A DNA stretch of 64,000 nucleotides from Rhodobacter sp. Its GTDB lineage: Bacteria; Pseudomonadota; Alphaproteobacteria; Rhodobacterales; Rhodobacteraceae. A model generated the notes under the pieces. It was not told the origin of the DNA, made no database searches, and saw only the letters and a program-made list of their open reading frames with translations. Of this stretch, positions 25,945 to 35,609 are shown piece after piece. The position numbers and the translations under genes were made by a program. The stretch is taken from contig JACKKE010000001.1 in assembly GCA_020637595.1 (NCBI GenBank), positions 124,001 to 188,000 of the forward strand, written 5' to 3'. The stretch's first letter is position 1, and every line of letters starts with the position of its first letter.

Positions 25945-26751
25945 CTACTGCTGCGCCGCGGCGACCGCAACGGCGATTTCCATCGATTCCGCCCCGTGGC
26001 CGCGGGCGATGCCGCGGATCGGTGCGGCGCCCTGGGCATCCATGCCGCAGCCCAGCCGGATATAGCGTTCGTCCGGGCAACAGCCGTTGGCCGGGTCGAA
26101 ACCGATCCAGCCCAGCCCCTCGATCCAGATTTCGGCCCAGGCATGTGCGGCCTCGTGCGGCTTGCCGCCGGTATCCGCGAACAGATAGCCCGAGACATAG
26201 CGCGCCGGCAGATCGCGGATCCGGGCGGCGGCGATCAGCGCATGGGCATGGTCCTGGCAGACGCCTTCGCCAAGCGCCAGGGCCTCGGCCGCGGTGGTAT
26301 GGGCATGCGTGCTGCCCGGGCGATAGGCGATCGCCTCGGCCACCGCCGCCGAGAGCGCATGCGCCAGTGCCAGCGACTCGCCGTCGCCCGCGCCCTCGGC
26401 CAGCGCGCGCAGCGCCGCGTCCGGGCGGGTCGGCGCGGTCTCGTCGAGCCAGGCCAGCGCCGGGACCGATTCGCGTAGGCCGCGCAGGACGCCGGCGGTG
26501 TCATTGGTCACGACGACGCCGGTCACCGTCACCTCGACGCGGCTGACCGGACCGTTGACCGACCAGCCCTGCACCCAGTCGCCGGCCCCGTCGCGGAACC
26601 CGCCGCCCTTGATCCCGTTCGAGACCGCGACGTCCCAGCTCTCGACCAGCTGGCTGTCGCAGCGGCTGGGGGTCAGCCGGTGGCTCTGGACCACGGCGCG
26701 CACCGGCTGGTCATAGGTGTAAACGGTGGTGTGTTCGACGATCAGTCTCAC
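25945..26751 (-). CDS. Transglutaminase-like cysteine protease-fold protein
   Basis: 268 residues. An N-terminal beta domain (RLIVEHTTVYTYDQPV) is followed by the transglutaminase core with the catalytic Cys in GEGVCQDHAH (about residue 163), the His in PHEAAHAWAEIWI (about 198) and the Asp in GFDPANG (about 215). All three catalytic positions are intact. It overlaps the alpha-E gene by 4 nt. In the ATP-grasp/alpha-E/transglutaminase association it is thought to cut or transfer peptides; the substrate is not known. Confidence 0.9.
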   Translation of the reverse strand: MRLIVEHTTVYTYDQPVRAVVQSHRLTPSRCDSQLVESWDVAVSNGIKGGGFRDGAGDWVQGWSVNGPVSRVEVTVTGVVVTNDTAGVLRGLRESVPALAWLDETAPTRPDAALRALAEGAGDGESLALAHALSAAVAEAIAYRPGSTHAHTTAAEALALGEGVCQDHAHALIAAARIRDLPARYVSGYLFADTGGKPHEAAHAWAEIWIEGLGWIGFDPANGCCPDERYIRLGCGMDAQGAAPIRGIARGHGAESMEIAVAVAAAQQ

Positions 26752-27701
26752 CGCGCGTCTCCGCTCAGATAGCTGTCATGGATGCTCAGGCTCAGGGCAC
26801 CGACCTCGTCGATGAAGCTGGTGAGGAATTCGTGCAGCCCGTCGTCAAAGATGTCGTCGGTGCGCGTCTCGGCGATCCGGGCCAGCAGGTTCAGCGCGTT
26901 CTTCTGGGCGTCCGTGCTCTTGCGATAGGCCCGCGCCAGCCGCGCCATGTGGGTGTTCAGCCCTTCGGCGCAGGTGATCAGCGAGCGCGGCGATTGCGGG
27001 TTGAGGATCAGGAAATGCGCGATCTTGGTCGCCGTCACCTCGCCGCCATAGGCCCAGTGGAACGCCCGGTGCAGCCCCAGCGCGCGCAAGAGCGTGCGCC
27101 ACTGGTAGTTGTCGAGCCCGGACCCCACGAATTCCACCCCCGGCAGCAGGACGTAATATTTCACGTCCAGCAGACGCGCGGTGTTGTCGGCGCGTTCGAC
27201 GAAATAGCCGAGGTTCAGGAAGTCCCAGCCGTCGTTGCGCAGAAGCGTGGCGTCGATCGCGCCGCGCACCATCGCCGCGTGGCGCATCGTCCATTCGGTC
27301 AACTGATTCAGCGACTGTTCGGACCGCGGGGTGCGCTCGATCTGGCGCAGCTCCTGAAAGGCGGTGTTCAGCGCATCCCAGACCTGGGTGGTCAGCGCGG
27401 TGCGCACGATGCGGCCGTTTTCCCGCGCGCGGGTGATGCACGTGGCCACGGACGAGGGGTTGTCGTGGTCGAAGAACAGGTGGCTTTCAATGTTGCGCTG
27501 CACCGGCTCGCCGTATTTTGCGGCGAAGGCGCCGCGGGTGCCCCCGGCGGACAACAGCGCGTCCCATTCGTTGCGATAGCCATGCCCGGCGTTCGGCAGC
27601 AGGGCGATGCGGGCGCCCACGTCCAGCAGGCGCGCGGCGGTTTCGGCGCGCTCCATGTAGCGGGCCAGCCAGAAGAGGTTGTCGGCGGTTCTGCTCAGCA
27701 T
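26748..27701 (-). CDS. Alpha-E domain protein
   Basis: 317 residues, all-helical. It starts MLSRTADNLFWLARYMERAE, the hallmark of the alpha-E (DUF403) family. The function of the family is unknown; it always accompanies circularly permuted ATP-grasp and transglutaminase genes and was proposed to help peptide synthesis. The ATG at 27701 begins this motif; the upstream in-frame extension is not conserved-looking. It is 19 nt downstream of the ATP-grasp gene. Confidence 0.9.
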   Translation of the reverse strand: MLSRTADNLFWLARYMERAETAARLLDVGARIALLPNAGHGYRNEWDALLSAGGTRGAFAAKYGEPVQRNIESHLFFDHDNPSSVATCITRARENGRIVRTALTTQVWDALNTAFQELRQIERTPRSEQSLNQLTEWTMRHAAMVRGAIDATLLRNDGWDFLNLGYFVERADNTARLLDVKYYVLLPGVEFVGSGLDNYQWRTLLRALGLHRAFHWAYGGEVTATKIAHFLILNPQSPRSLITCAEGLNTHMARLARAYRKSTDAQKNALNLLARIAETRTDDIFDDGLHEFLTSFIDEVGALSLSIHDSYLSGDAR

Positions 27702-27720
27702 GATCGTTCCTCCGCCCCCG

Positions 27721-29133
27721 TCACTCGGCCAAGACCCATGTGTCCTTGACCCCGCCACCCTGGCTGGAATTCACCACCAGCGACCCCTCGCGCAGGGCCA
27801 CCCGGGTGAGGCCGCCGGGCACCAGGTCGATGCGCTCGCCGACCAGGCAATAGGGGCGCAGGTCGACGTGGCGCGGCGCCACGCCTTCCTCGACGAACGA
27901 GGGCACGGTGGACAGGGCCAGCGTCGGCTGGGCGATGTAGTTGTCGGGATCCTCCTCGATCTTGGCGCGGAAGGATTCGATCTGTTCCTTGGTCGATTTC
28001 GGCCCGACCAGCATGCCGTATCCGCCCGATCCGTGGACTTCCTTGACGACCAGATCGCCCAGGTTCTCCAGCACATACTTGCAATCGTCTGCCTTGGCAC
28101 ATTGCCAGGTGGGGACGTTCTGCAGGATCGGCTCTTCGCCCAGGTAAAAGCGCACCATTTCCGGGACAAAGGTATAGACCGCCTTGTCGTCGGCCACGCC
28201 GGCGCCCGGCGCCGAGCAGATGCTGACCCCGCCCGAGCGGTAGACGTCCATCAGCCCCGGCACGCCCAGCATCGAATCCGGCCGGAAGCACAGCGGGTCC
28301 AGGAAGGCGTCGTCGATCCGGCGATAGATTACATCGACCTTGCGCGGGCCCTCGGTGGTGCGCATCCAGACGAATTCGCCCTCGACGAACAGATCCTGCC
28401 CCTCGACCAGCTCGACGCCCATCATGTCGGCCAGGAAGCTGTGTTCGTAATAGGCCGAGTTGAAATGCCCCGGCGTCAGGATCACCACATTCGGATCCCG
28501 GTCGCATTTCTGCGGCGCGACTGAGGCCAGCGTCCGGCGCAGAAGTTCCGGGTAGTGGTCGACCGGCTCGATCCGGTTGGTGCGGAACAGGTCGGGGAAC
28601 ATCCGCATCATGATCTCGCGGTTTTCCAGCATATAGCTGACGCCCGAGGGCGTGCGGCAGTTGTCCTCGAGGACGAAGAATTCGTCCGGGCCGGTGCGCA
28701 CCAGGTCGATGCCGACGATGTGCGAGAACACGTTCTTGGGCGGGCGGAAACCGGCGACCGCCTTTTCATAGGCCTCGTTCAGATAGACCAGCCGCGCCGG
28801 AATGCGCCCCGCTCGGACGATCTCGCCGCGGTCATAGATGTCGCACAGAAAGGCGTTGAGGGCGCGGGCGCGTTGCTTGATGCCGCGTTCCAGACGGTGC
28901 CATTCCATCGCCGTAAAGACGCGCGGAAACATGTCGAAGGGGATCAGGCGATCGGGGTCGCCGCCTTCGCCATAAACGGCAAAGGTGATGCCGATTCGTC
29001 GAAACAGGGCCTCGGCTTCGGCTTGCTTGAGGTTGCGCAGGGCTGCCGGCATTGCCTCGACCCAGTCCTGCAGGCTGGCATAGGGCAGGCGGACGTTACC
29101 GCCGGACTTCATCTCGTTGAAATAGGTGCTCAT
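27721..29133 (-). CDS. Circularly permuted ATP-grasp peptide ligase family protein
   Basis: 470 residues of the CP-ATP-grasp type 2 / DUF404-407 family. Characteristic runs are GDPDRLIPFDMFPRV, IVGIDLVRTGPDEFFVLEDN in part (GIDLVRTGPDEFF), NCRTPSGVSYMLENR and VKEVHGSGGYGMLVGP (about residues 366-381). The family is predicted to join amino acids or peptides using ATP. It is the first gene of a minus-strand run ATP-grasp, alpha-E, transglutaminase, Anbu. An AT-richer region upstream (29190-29290) is the likely promoter. Confidence 0.9.
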   Translation of the reverse strand: MSTYFNEMKSGGNVRLPYASLQDWVEAMPAALRNLKQAEAEALFRRIGITFAVYGEGGDPDRLIPFDMFPRVFTAMEWHRLERGIKQRARALNAFLCDIYDRGEIVRAGRIPARLVYLNEAYEKAVAGFRPPKNVFSHIVGIDLVRTGPDEFFVLEDNCRTPSGVSYMLENREIMMRMFPDLFRTNRIEPVDHYPELLRRTLASVAPQKCDRDPNVVILTPGHFNSAYYEHSFLADMMGVELVEGQDLFVEGEFVWMRTTEGPRKVDVIYRRIDDAFLDPLCFRPDSMLGVPGLMDVYRSGGVSICSAPGAGVADDKAVYTFVPEMVRFYLGEEPILQNVPTWQCAKADDCKYVLENLGDLVVKEVHGSGGYGMLVGPKSTKEQIESFRAKIEEDPDNYIAQPTLALSTVPSFVEEGVAPRHVDLRPYCLVGERIDLVPGGLTRVALREGSLVVNSSQGGGVKDTWVLAE

Positions 29134-29441
29134 CTTGGGGCCCCCCTTGCATCTCAGACTACCCGATCCGAGGCCCGCGGCAATGGGTAGAGAGCGCCGC
29201 AGGTTTTGGCATTTTTCCGATCTGTCTGCCCGAAAAGAGTGCTGAAATCCTGTGATTTGTTGATTTTTTGTGCATATGCGTGGTGTCATGCCGTGTGGGT
29301 GGGCGTTTTCCGCCCGGCAGGCCGTTGCGGCGATCCGTTCGGTGCGCCGCAACGGGGCCTTGGGGGGCGGCGGTGTGCCGCGATTCCGCGCATCGGTCCT
29401 CGGATCGGAATCCGCGGGGAAGGGCGACCGGGGCCGGGGCC
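29134..29441. promoter_or_regulatory. Intergenic region upstream of the ATP-grasp operon
   Basis: 308 nt without a convincing gene. Positions 29200-29280 are unusually AT-rich for this DNA (for example TTTGTTGATTTTTTGTGC near 29258) and are the probable promoter for the minus-strand ATP-grasp operon. The rest, downstream of the aminotransferase stop, is GC-rich and shows nothing definite. A short plus-strand open frame starting at 29270 overlaps the aminotransferase end and looks spurious. Confidence 0.4.
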
Positions 29442-30770
29442 TCAGGGCATCAGCGCCCGGTCGAGCGCCGTCGCCAGTTTCGTTACCAACTCGTCAATCT
29501 GCGCTTCGGTGATGACAAAGGGCGGAGCCAGCAGCACATGGTCGCCCGCCTGCCCGTCGACCGTGCCACCCATCGGATAGACCAGAAGCCCGGCGTCGAG
29601 TGCGGCGGCCTTGAGCCGGGCATGAACCCGCCGCGCCGGGTCGAGCGGGGCCTTGGTGTCGCGGTCCGCGACCAGTTCGAGGCCACGAAACAGCCCACGG
29701 CCGCGGATATCGCCCACATTCGGGTGTGCGCCCAGCCGGTCGCGCAGCACGCTGTCCAGCGCCGTGCCCAGCACGCGCACCCGGTCCAGCAGCCGGTTAT
29801 CCTCGATCTCGTCCAGCACCGCGTTGGCTGCCGCTGCCGCCACCGCGTGACCCATATAGGTGTGCCCGTGCTGCAGGACGCCCGATCCCGCGTCGATGGC
29901 GTCAAAGATCCGCTGGTGGACCAGCAACGCCCCGATCGGCTGGTAGCCCGCGCCCAGCCCTTTGGCGACGGCGATCATGTCGGGGGCCACGCCATCCTCG
30001 GCGCAGGCGAACAGATGGCCCGTGCGCCCCATGCCGCACATCACCTCGTCGAGGATCAGCAGCACGCCGTGGCGGTCGCAGATCTCGCGGATGCGCGTCA
30101 GGTAACCGGGCACCGCCGGAACCGCGCCCAGCGTCGCGCCGACCACGGGTTCCGCGACAAAGGCCATCACGGTTTCCGGGCCGAGCCGCTGAATCTCGGC
30201 CTCCAGCTCATCGGCGGCGCGGCGGCCATAGGCCTCGGGCGTCTCGTCCGCGGCGCGGTGGCGGTATTCGTAGCAGGGCGCGATATGCGCGGTCTCCACC
30301 AGCAGCGGCGCGAACAGGGCCCGCCGGCCCGGATTGCCGCCCGCGGCCAGCGCCCCCAGCGTGTTGCCGTGATAGCTCTGGCGTCGGGCGATCACCCGGT
30401 GGCGCTGCGGCTGGCCGGCTTCCAGAAAGAACTGCCGCGCGAGCTTCAGCGCCGCCTCGACCGCCTCGGAGCCGCCCGAAACCAGCAGCACCTGCGCGAT
30501 CCCCTCGGGCGCGGCGGTGACCAGCCGGTCGGCCAGCGACTCGGCCGGTTCGGTGGTGAAGAACCCCGAATGGGCAAAGGCCAGCCGGTCGATCTGGTCG
30601 TGAATCGCGGCCCGGACCCGGGCATTGGAATGCCCCAGACAGGACACCGCCGCCCCGCCTGAGCCATCCAGATACCGCCGCCCCCGGGTGTCGATCAGAT
30701 AGCAGCCGTCGCCCGATCCCGCGGTTTCCGGCCGGGCCCGGGTGATGCGTCCGAAGAGGTGGCTGGTCAT
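29442..30770 (-). CDS. Class III (omega) aminotransferase, PLP-dependent
   Basis: 442 residues. PLP-binding features: SGGSEAVEAALKLARQ (about 93-108), YHGNTLGAL, the Asp in LILDEVMCGMGRTG (about 222-235) and the Schiff-base Lys in IAVAKGLGAGYQPIGA (about 255-270). The sequence resembles the aspartate aminotransferase-family / putative adenosylmethionine-8-amino-7-oxononanoate type enzymes that act on omega-amino groups. It stands alone, so the amino donor is not indicated. Confidence 0.88.
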   Translation of the reverse strand: MTSHLFGRITRARPETAGSGDGCYLIDTRGRRYLDGSGGAAVSCLGHSNARVRAAIHDQIDRLAFAHSGFFTTEPAESLADRLVTAAPEGIAQVLLVSGGSEAVEAALKLARQFFLEAGQPQRHRVIARRQSYHGNTLGALAAGGNPGRRALFAPLLVETAHIAPCYEYRHRAADETPEAYGRRAADELEAEIQRLGPETVMAFVAEPVVGATLGAVPAVPGYLTRIREICDRHGVLLILDEVMCGMGRTGHLFACAEDGVAPDMIAVAKGLGAGYQPIGALLVHQRIFDAIDAGSGVLQHGHTYMGHAVAAAAANAVLDEIEDNRLLDRVRVLGTALDSVLRDRLGAHPNVGDIRGRGLFRGLELVADRDTKAPLDPARRVHARLKAAALDAGLLVYPMGGTVDGQAGDHVLLAPPFVITEAQIDELVTKLATALDRALMP

Positions 30771-30854
30771 GGGGCGATCCTGCGGCTGGGGCGGATGACC
30801 CGACCAGCCTAGCGCCCGAGTGCGGCGCGGGAAAGCCGGTCGTCGGCGCGCAGG

Positions 30855-30871
30855 CTTACGGAAAGTTAAAC
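30855..30871. promoter_or_regulatory. Weak candidate copy of the response-regulator box
   Basis: CTTACGGAAAGTTAAAC lies about 95 nt upstream of the DUF1269 gene. It matches the box at 36359 at 11 of 17 positions, mainly in the left half. Listed only as a possible third site. Confidence 0.25.
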
Positions 30872-30965
30872 CTTGCGCCAGCCCTGTCCGAACCGCGCGG
30901 GCTATCTGAGGCTCGACGCCCCGTCTGGCGCCTGAACGGTGATTGGAACCCAGGAGGACAAGACG

Positions 30966-31475
30966 ATGACCGAACTTCTCGTGATCGGCTATGACACGGC
31001 CGAACAGGCCGAGGCCGCGCGCACCGACCTCTTCGCGCTGTCGCGCGACTATTACGCCGATATCGGCGATGCCGTGGTGGCGACGACCGATGCCAAGGGC
31101 CGCATCCACCTGAACCAGCTGGTGACGCCCTGGGTGGTGGGCACGGCCTCGGGGTCGTTCTGGGGGTTGCTGATCGGTGTGCTGTTCCTGCACCCGCTCC
31201 TGGGCGTGATCGCCGGGGCTGCGGCCGGCGCGATCACCGGTGCGCTGAGCGACTACGGCATCCGCGACGATTTCATGCAGGACGTGGCGCGGGTGTTGAA
31301 GCCCGGGCGCGCCGCGCTCTTCGTGTTGGCGCGCAGCGTGACCGGCGACCGGATCGTCGAGCAGCTTGCCAGCCACGGCGGCGAGGTGCTGCGCACCAAC
31401 CTGAACCACACCGACGAGGCCGCGTTGCGGGCCGCCTTCGAGGCCGCCCGTCATGCGCCCCCGCAAGCGGCCTGA
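30966..31475 (+). CDS. DUF1269 family membrane-associated protein
   Basis: 169 residues. An N-terminal ferredoxin-like stretch (MTELLVIGYDTAEQAE, GDAVVATTDAKGRIHLNQ) precedes a Gly/Ala-rich hydrophobic hairpin (about 58-96, LLIGVLFLHPLLGVIAGAAAGAI in part) and a C-terminal soluble portion. This is the DUF1269/general stress-like layout. Function is unknown. AGGAGG lies 7 nt before the ATG. Confidence 0.8.
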   Translation: MTELLVIGYDTAEQAEAARTDLFALSRDYYADIGDAVVATTDAKGRIHLNQLVTPWVVGTASGSFWGLLIGVLFLHPLLGVIAGAAAGAITGALSDYGIRDDFMQDVARVLKPGRAALFVLARSVTGDRIVEQLASHGGEVLRTNLNHTDEAALRAAFEAARHAPPQAA

Positions 31476-31550
31476 CCCTGCTGCGCTGTCATGGACGTGC
31501 ACGCCGGTCTGTTCCCGCTGGTTTCGATTGACGTCGGGGGGCCGACCCCG

Positions 31551-31577
31551 AGGGTGCCGGGTTTGCCCGGCGCCTTT
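31551..31577 (+). terminator. Possible terminator after the DUF1269 gene
   Basis: GGTGCCGGG (31553-31561) pairs with CCCGGCGCC (31566-31574) across a TTTG loop, with one G-U pair, followed by TTT. The U-run is short. Confidence 0.45.
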
Positions 31578-31660
31578 GGTGTCGGGGCCCCGATCCCGTT
31601 CGCTGCGATCTGACCGGTCGCATTTCTTCCTGCCGGTTCACCGGCCTGACAGCCCACGGA

Positions 31661-32671
31661 ATGACGATGAAATTTGTAAAGCCCCTGGTTCTGATCGCTG
31701 CGATCGTCGCGGCGGGTGCTGGACTCTATTGGTATTGGCAGCGCCAGACGATCTATCCCTCGACCGACGATGCCTATGTCGAGGCCAATATCCTGACGAT
31801 CACGCCGCTGGTCTCGGCGCAGGTGGCCGAGGTCACCGTTTCCGAGGGGCAGCGCGTCGAGGCCGGTGCGGTGCTGGTGCAGCTCGATGACCAGACCCTG
31901 CGCGCGGCCGTGGATGCCGCCCAGGCGCAGCTCGACCTTGCCACGCAGTCGGCGACGGCGGCGATTTCGCATGTGACGGCGGCGCAGGCGGAACTGGACG
32001 CGGCGCAGGCGGCCTTTACCGCTGCCGACACGGCCTTTGAGCGCACCGAGCAGCTGTTCGCCCGCCATGACGTGTCGCAGGCGGCGCTGGACACCGCGCA
32101 GGCCACCCGCGATCAGGCCCAGGCGCGCGTCGGCCAGGCCGAGGCGGCGCTGCAGGTGGCGCGCGACCAGCTGGGCGAGACCGGGGCCGACAACGCCTCG
32201 GTCCGGGTGGCGCAGGCCGCCCTGACCCAGGCGCAGCTGGCGCTGGGTCATGCGACGATCACCGCACCGGTGTCGGGCTGGATCGCCAACCTGTCGCTGC
32301 GCCCGGGCGACGTGGTGTCCGCCGGGGCGCCGCTGTTCTCGCTGGTCGAGGACGGCCCGTGGTGGGTCGACGCCAATTTCCAGGAAACCGATATCCACCG
32401 CATCCGCCCGGGCCAGCCGGTGACCGTCACCGTCGACATGTATCCGGGCCTGACCCTGCACGGTCGGATCGAGACGATCGGCGCCGGGTCGGGGGCGGTG
32501 TTTTCGCTGCTTCCGCCGCAGAACGCCACGGGCAACTGGGTGAAGGTCACGCAACGCTTCCCGGTGCGTGTCACGCTGGAGCCGCCGTCGGACCCGGCGT
32601 TCCAGCTGCGCGTGGGGTCGAGCGCGACGGCGACCGTTGACACCACCGGCCTGCCCGGGGACAGCCGATGA
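31661..32671 (+). CDS. HlyD/EmrA-type membrane fusion protein
   Basis: 336 residues. One N-terminal membrane anchor (about 7-25) is followed by the biotinyl-lipoyl-like half STDDAYVEANILTITPLVSAQV in part (TDDAYVEANI), a long Ala/Gln-rich coiled-coil hairpin (about 85-185) and the beta-barrel half (TITAPVSGWIANLSLRPGDVV in part). This is the EmrA architecture, bridging an inner-membrane MFS pump to the outer membrane. The MFS gene overlaps its stop by 4 nt. Start could be 31661 or 31667 (ATGACGATGAAA). Confidence 0.9.
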   Translation: MTMKFVKPLVLIAAIVAAGAGLYWYWQRQTIYPSTDDAYVEANILTITPLVSAQVAEVTVSEGQRVEAGAVLVQLDDQTLRAAVDAAQAQLDLATQSATAAISHVTAAQAELDAAQAAFTAADTAFERTEQLFARHDVSQAALDTAQATRDQAQARVGQAEAALQVARDQLGETGADNASVRVAQAALTQAQLALGHATITAPVSGWIANLSLRPGDVVSAGAPLFSLVEDGPWWVDANFQETDIHRIRPGQPVTVTVDMYPGLTLHGRIETIGAGSGAVFSLLPPQNATGNWVKVTQRFPVRVTLEPPSDPAFQLRVGSSATATVDTTGLPGDSR

Positions 32672-34221
32672 CCGCTGCCGCCCCCGCCGCTGCTGCGGCA
32701 TCGCAGGACGGCGAACCGCAGGTGCGCTGGACGGTGGTGCTGGCGGTGGTGCTGACCGCCGTGCTCGAGGTGCTCGACAGCACCATCGTCAACGTCGCCC
32801 TGCCGCATATCAAGGCCTCGTTCGGGATCACCAGCGACCAGACGGTCTGGATTGTCACCAGCTATATCGTCGCCTCGGTCGCGGTGATGCCGCTGACCGG
32901 CCTCTTGTCGCGCCGCTATGGCCGGCGGCGGCTGATCATCACCGCGATCCTCGGCTTTGCTGCCTTCTCGATGCTGGGGGGGCTGGCCTCGTCGATCGAG
33001 ACGATGGTGGCCTTCCGGCTGGGGCAGGGGTTCTTTGGCGCCTTCCTGATCCCGCTGTCGCAGTCGATCCTGTTCCAGAGCTTTTCGCGCGAGAACCGGG
33101 GCAAGGCGATGGCGATGTTCGGGCTGGGCGTCGTCGTGGCGCCTGTCCTGGGGCCGACCATCGGCGCCCTGCTGACCGAACATTTCAGCTGGCGCGCGGT
33201 GTTTTACGTCAACCTGCCGATTGCCGGTTTTGCCCTGGCGATGATCATGGGCGAACTGCCGCGCGAGGACATCCGCGAGGTCCGCGTGGACTGGATGGGG
33301 CTGGGGCTGATGGTGGTGGCGATCGGCGCGCTGCAGATGACGCTGGACCTGGGCGAAAGCCGCGGCTGGTTCGACTCGCGGCTGATCCAGGTGGCGGCGC
33401 TGGTCGCGCTGATCACCAGCGTCACCTTCGTCGTGCGCGGCTGGAGCCTGCGCGAGAACATCATCGACTTTGCCATCCTGCGCGACCGCAGCTTTGCCGC
33501 GGCGAATGTGGCGATCATGGGGTTCGGCGTGGCGATGTTCGGCTCGATCGCCATTCTGCCGCTCTTCGTTCAGGGGCTGCTGGGATACCCGATCCTCGAT
33601 GCCGGATATCTGTTCATGCCGCGCGGCGTGGCGGCGGGGTTCTCGATGGTGATCACCGGCGCGGTGCTGTCGCGCAAGCTGGATCCGCGGTTCATGATGA
33701 TCGTAGGGCTCTTGCTGACCGGCACCGGCAACATCATGCTGTCCTGGCTGAACCTCGACGCAGGGTTCTGGGATCTGTCCTGGCCGGGCGTGGTGTCGGG
33801 GCTGGGGATGGGGCTGTTCTTTGTGCCGATGTCAACGCTGGCTTTCCAGAATGTCACCTCGGAGAAACAGGACGAGGCCTCGGGGCTTTACGGTGTCACG
33901 CGCTCGCTGGGCTCGTCGGTGGGGATCGCGATCATCGGCTGGCAGGTGGCGCGGCGCACCAGCCTGCACTACGCGACGCTGATCGGCGGGGTGACGGTGT
34001 TCGACCGGCCCTTTGCTGCCTGGCTCGCACCGCAGGGCCTGACGCCGCAAAGCCCGGCCGCCGCGGCCCGGCTGGCCGAGGTGGTGTCGCAGCAGGCGAC
34101 GATGATGGCGTTTCAGGATGCGTTCCTGCTGTCGGGGATCGCCGCCTTTGCGATGATCCCGCTGGCCTTTGCGATGCAGAAACCGATGGCGGCGGCCGGT
34201 GGCGGGGCGATGGCGCACTGA
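32668..34221 (+). CDS. DHA2-family MFS multidrug exporter (EmrB-like)
   Basis: 517 residues with 14 predicted membrane helices. Motif D-like LEVLDSTIVNVALPHI (about 32-47), motif A SRRYGRRRLI (about 85-94) and motif C GLGVVVAPVLGPTIG (about 151-165) identify the EmrB/QacA group. With the upstream fusion protein it should pump toxic or amphipathic compounds. No outer-membrane channel gene is adjacent. A divergent-ended two-component system follows and may control it. Confidence 0.92.
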   Translation: MTAAAPAAAAASQDGEPQVRWTVVLAVVLTAVLEVLDSTIVNVALPHIKASFGITSDQTVWIVTSYIVASVAVMPLTGLLSRRYGRRRLIITAILGFAAFSMLGGLASSIETMVAFRLGQGFFGAFLIPLSQSILFQSFSRENRGKAMAMFGLGVVVAPVLGPTIGALLTEHFSWRAVFYVNLPIAGFALAMIMGELPREDIREVRVDWMGLGLMVVAIGALQMTLDLGESRGWFDSRLIQVAALVALITSVTFVVRGWSLRENIIDFAILRDRSFAAANVAIMGFGVAMFGSIAILPLFVQGLLGYPILDAGYLFMPRGVAAGFSMVITGAVLSRKLDPRFMMIVGLLLTGTGNIMLSWLNLDAGFWDLSWPGVVSGLGMGLFFVPMSTLAFQNVTSEKQDEASGLYGVTRSLGSSVGIAIIGWQVARRTSLHYATLIGGVTVFDRPFAAWLAPQGLTPQSPAAAARLAEVVSQQATMMAFQDAFLLSGIAAFAMIPLAFAMQKPMAAAGGGAMAH

Positions 34222-34235
34222 TCCCGCAGGGGCCC

Positions 34236-35609
34236 CTAGGCGGCAAACTGCACCCGGACGCGCAGCCCGGGTGCCGCGTCTTCCAGCCGCACCGTTGCGC
34301 CGTGACGGTCGGCGATGGCCTTGACCAGCGGCAGGCCGAGGCCGCTGCCCTCGACCGTGCGGGCGTCGTCGGTGCGAAAGAAGGGCTCGAACACCCGCGC
34401 CCGCAGATCCGGGGCGATCCCGGGGCCGTCGTCCTGCACGATCAGCATCAGCCCCTCGGCGCCGGCTCGGGCGTCGAGGGTGATGCGGGCGCCGTCCCCG
34501 GCATGGGTCAGGGCGTTCTGCAGCAGGTTGACCACCAGCTGCGCCAGCATCTCGGCATCGCCACGCAGCCTCAGCGGCCCCTCGGCCCGGTGGTAAAGCA
34601 GCCGCTGTCCCGCGTCCTCGGCCACCGCCTCATAGGTCTCGGCCACCTCATCGAGGATTGCCCGCAGATCGACATCGGTCAGCGCACCGACCACCCCGCC
34701 CTCGATCCGGGCGATCCGCAGGATGGTGGCGATGATTGCCGTGAGCCGGGCCAGATCGGCCTGCGCCTCCTCGATCTCGGCGCGGGCATCCTGCCCGGCC
34801 TCGGCCCGCGCCAGCGCCTGTTCCAGCGTCAGCGAGGCCCGCGCCAACGGCCGGCGCAGATCATGCGCCACCGAGGCCGCGGTCCGGCGCGTGCCGGCGA
34901 TCAGCGTGTCGAGCTGCGCCAGGTGCCTGTCGAGCCGGCGCGAGATGCGGTCGATCTGGGTGTCATCCTCGACCGCGCCGATCCGCGCCGCATTGTCGCC
35001 CGACGACACCCGCTCCAGCGTCTGTTCGATCCGCTCCAGTTTCTGCTGGCTGCGCAGGCTCAGCACGAAACCGATCGCCAGCGTTGCCAGGATCACCACG
35101 AAACCGGTCAGCGCAAAGGCCCGGATCGTCGAGATCCGCGCCGCGCCGAGGATCGCCATGCTGCGCCCGGTGATCAGCACCAGGTCGTCGATCTGCGTCG
35201 CGTGCAGTAGATAGCGGGCCGGCGCGGCCTCGCTGTCGCCGGGCGAGCGGTCGGCGGTTTCCAGCGTCGTCGTCACCTCGTGCCACTGGCCGGGCGCAAG
35301 CTGGATGTCGATGTTCCCCGCCAGCCGGGTGCCGTCGGTGCGATAGGCGGCATAGGCCAGCGTTTCCCCGGCCGAGCTGCGGGCGATGGCGGCAATCTGT
35401 GCCGACAGCGCCGCGGCGCCGGATTCGCGGGCGATCAGCTGCAGGTTGTGCTCCATTTCCAGCACCCGCAGCTGCACTTCCTCGGTCATTGCCCGGTCGA
35501 TCAACCGGACGCTGAACCCGCCCATCACCGCCAGCACGAGGACGAACACCAGCGACGAGCGCAGCACCGCCGAAAAGGCCGCGCCCGAGAGGACGTCACC
35601 GCGGTCCAT
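34236..35609 (-). CDS. Sensor histidine kinase
   Basis: 457 residues. Two membrane helices (about 15-37 and 165-185) flank a periplasmic sensor region of about 125 residues. They are followed by HAMP-like, DHp with the phospho-His in SVAHDLRRPL (about residue 248) and the ATPase domain with N-box NLLQNALTHAG, G1 DDGPGIAPD and G2 GSGLGLPLVKAI. It partners the response regulator encoded immediately upstream, with a 14-nt overlap. The ligand is unknown. Confidence 0.92.
   Translation of the reverse strand: MDRGDVLSGAAFSAVLRSSLVFVLVLAVMGGFSVRLIDRAMTEEVQLRVLEMEHNLQLIARESGAAALSAQIAAIARSSAGETLAYAAYRTDGTRLAGNIDIQLAPGQWHEVTTTLETADRSPGDSEAAPARYLLHATQIDDLVLITGRSMAILGAARISTIRAFALTGFVVILATLAIGFVLSLRSQQKLERIEQTLERVSSGDNAARIGAVEDDTQIDRISRRLDRHLAQLDTLIAGTRRTAASVAHDLRRPLARASLTLEQALARAEAGQDARAEIEEAQADLARLTAIIATILRIARIEGGVVGALTDVDLRAILDEVAETYEAVAEDAGQRLLYHRAEGPLRLRGDAEMLAQLVVNLLQNALTHAGDGARITLDARAGAEGLMLIVQDDGPGIAPDLRARVFEPFFRTDDARTVEGSGLGLPLVKAIADRHGATVRLEDAAPGLRVRVQFAA

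Noticed and set aside
29270..29512. Small plus-strand frame in the ATP-grasp/aminotransferase gap
   Set aside because: Overlaps the aminotransferase C-terminus, has no ribosome site and shows no conserved features.
31453..31660. Possible extra gene between DUF1269 and the HlyD gene
   Set aside because: The open frame overlaps both neighbours, lacks a ribosome site and includes a hairpin; better seen as terminator plus promoter.
31668..31682. AAATTTGTAAAGCC inside the HlyD gene as another response-regulator box
   Set aside because: Only the right half matches and it encodes the second to sixth codons; likely coincidence.
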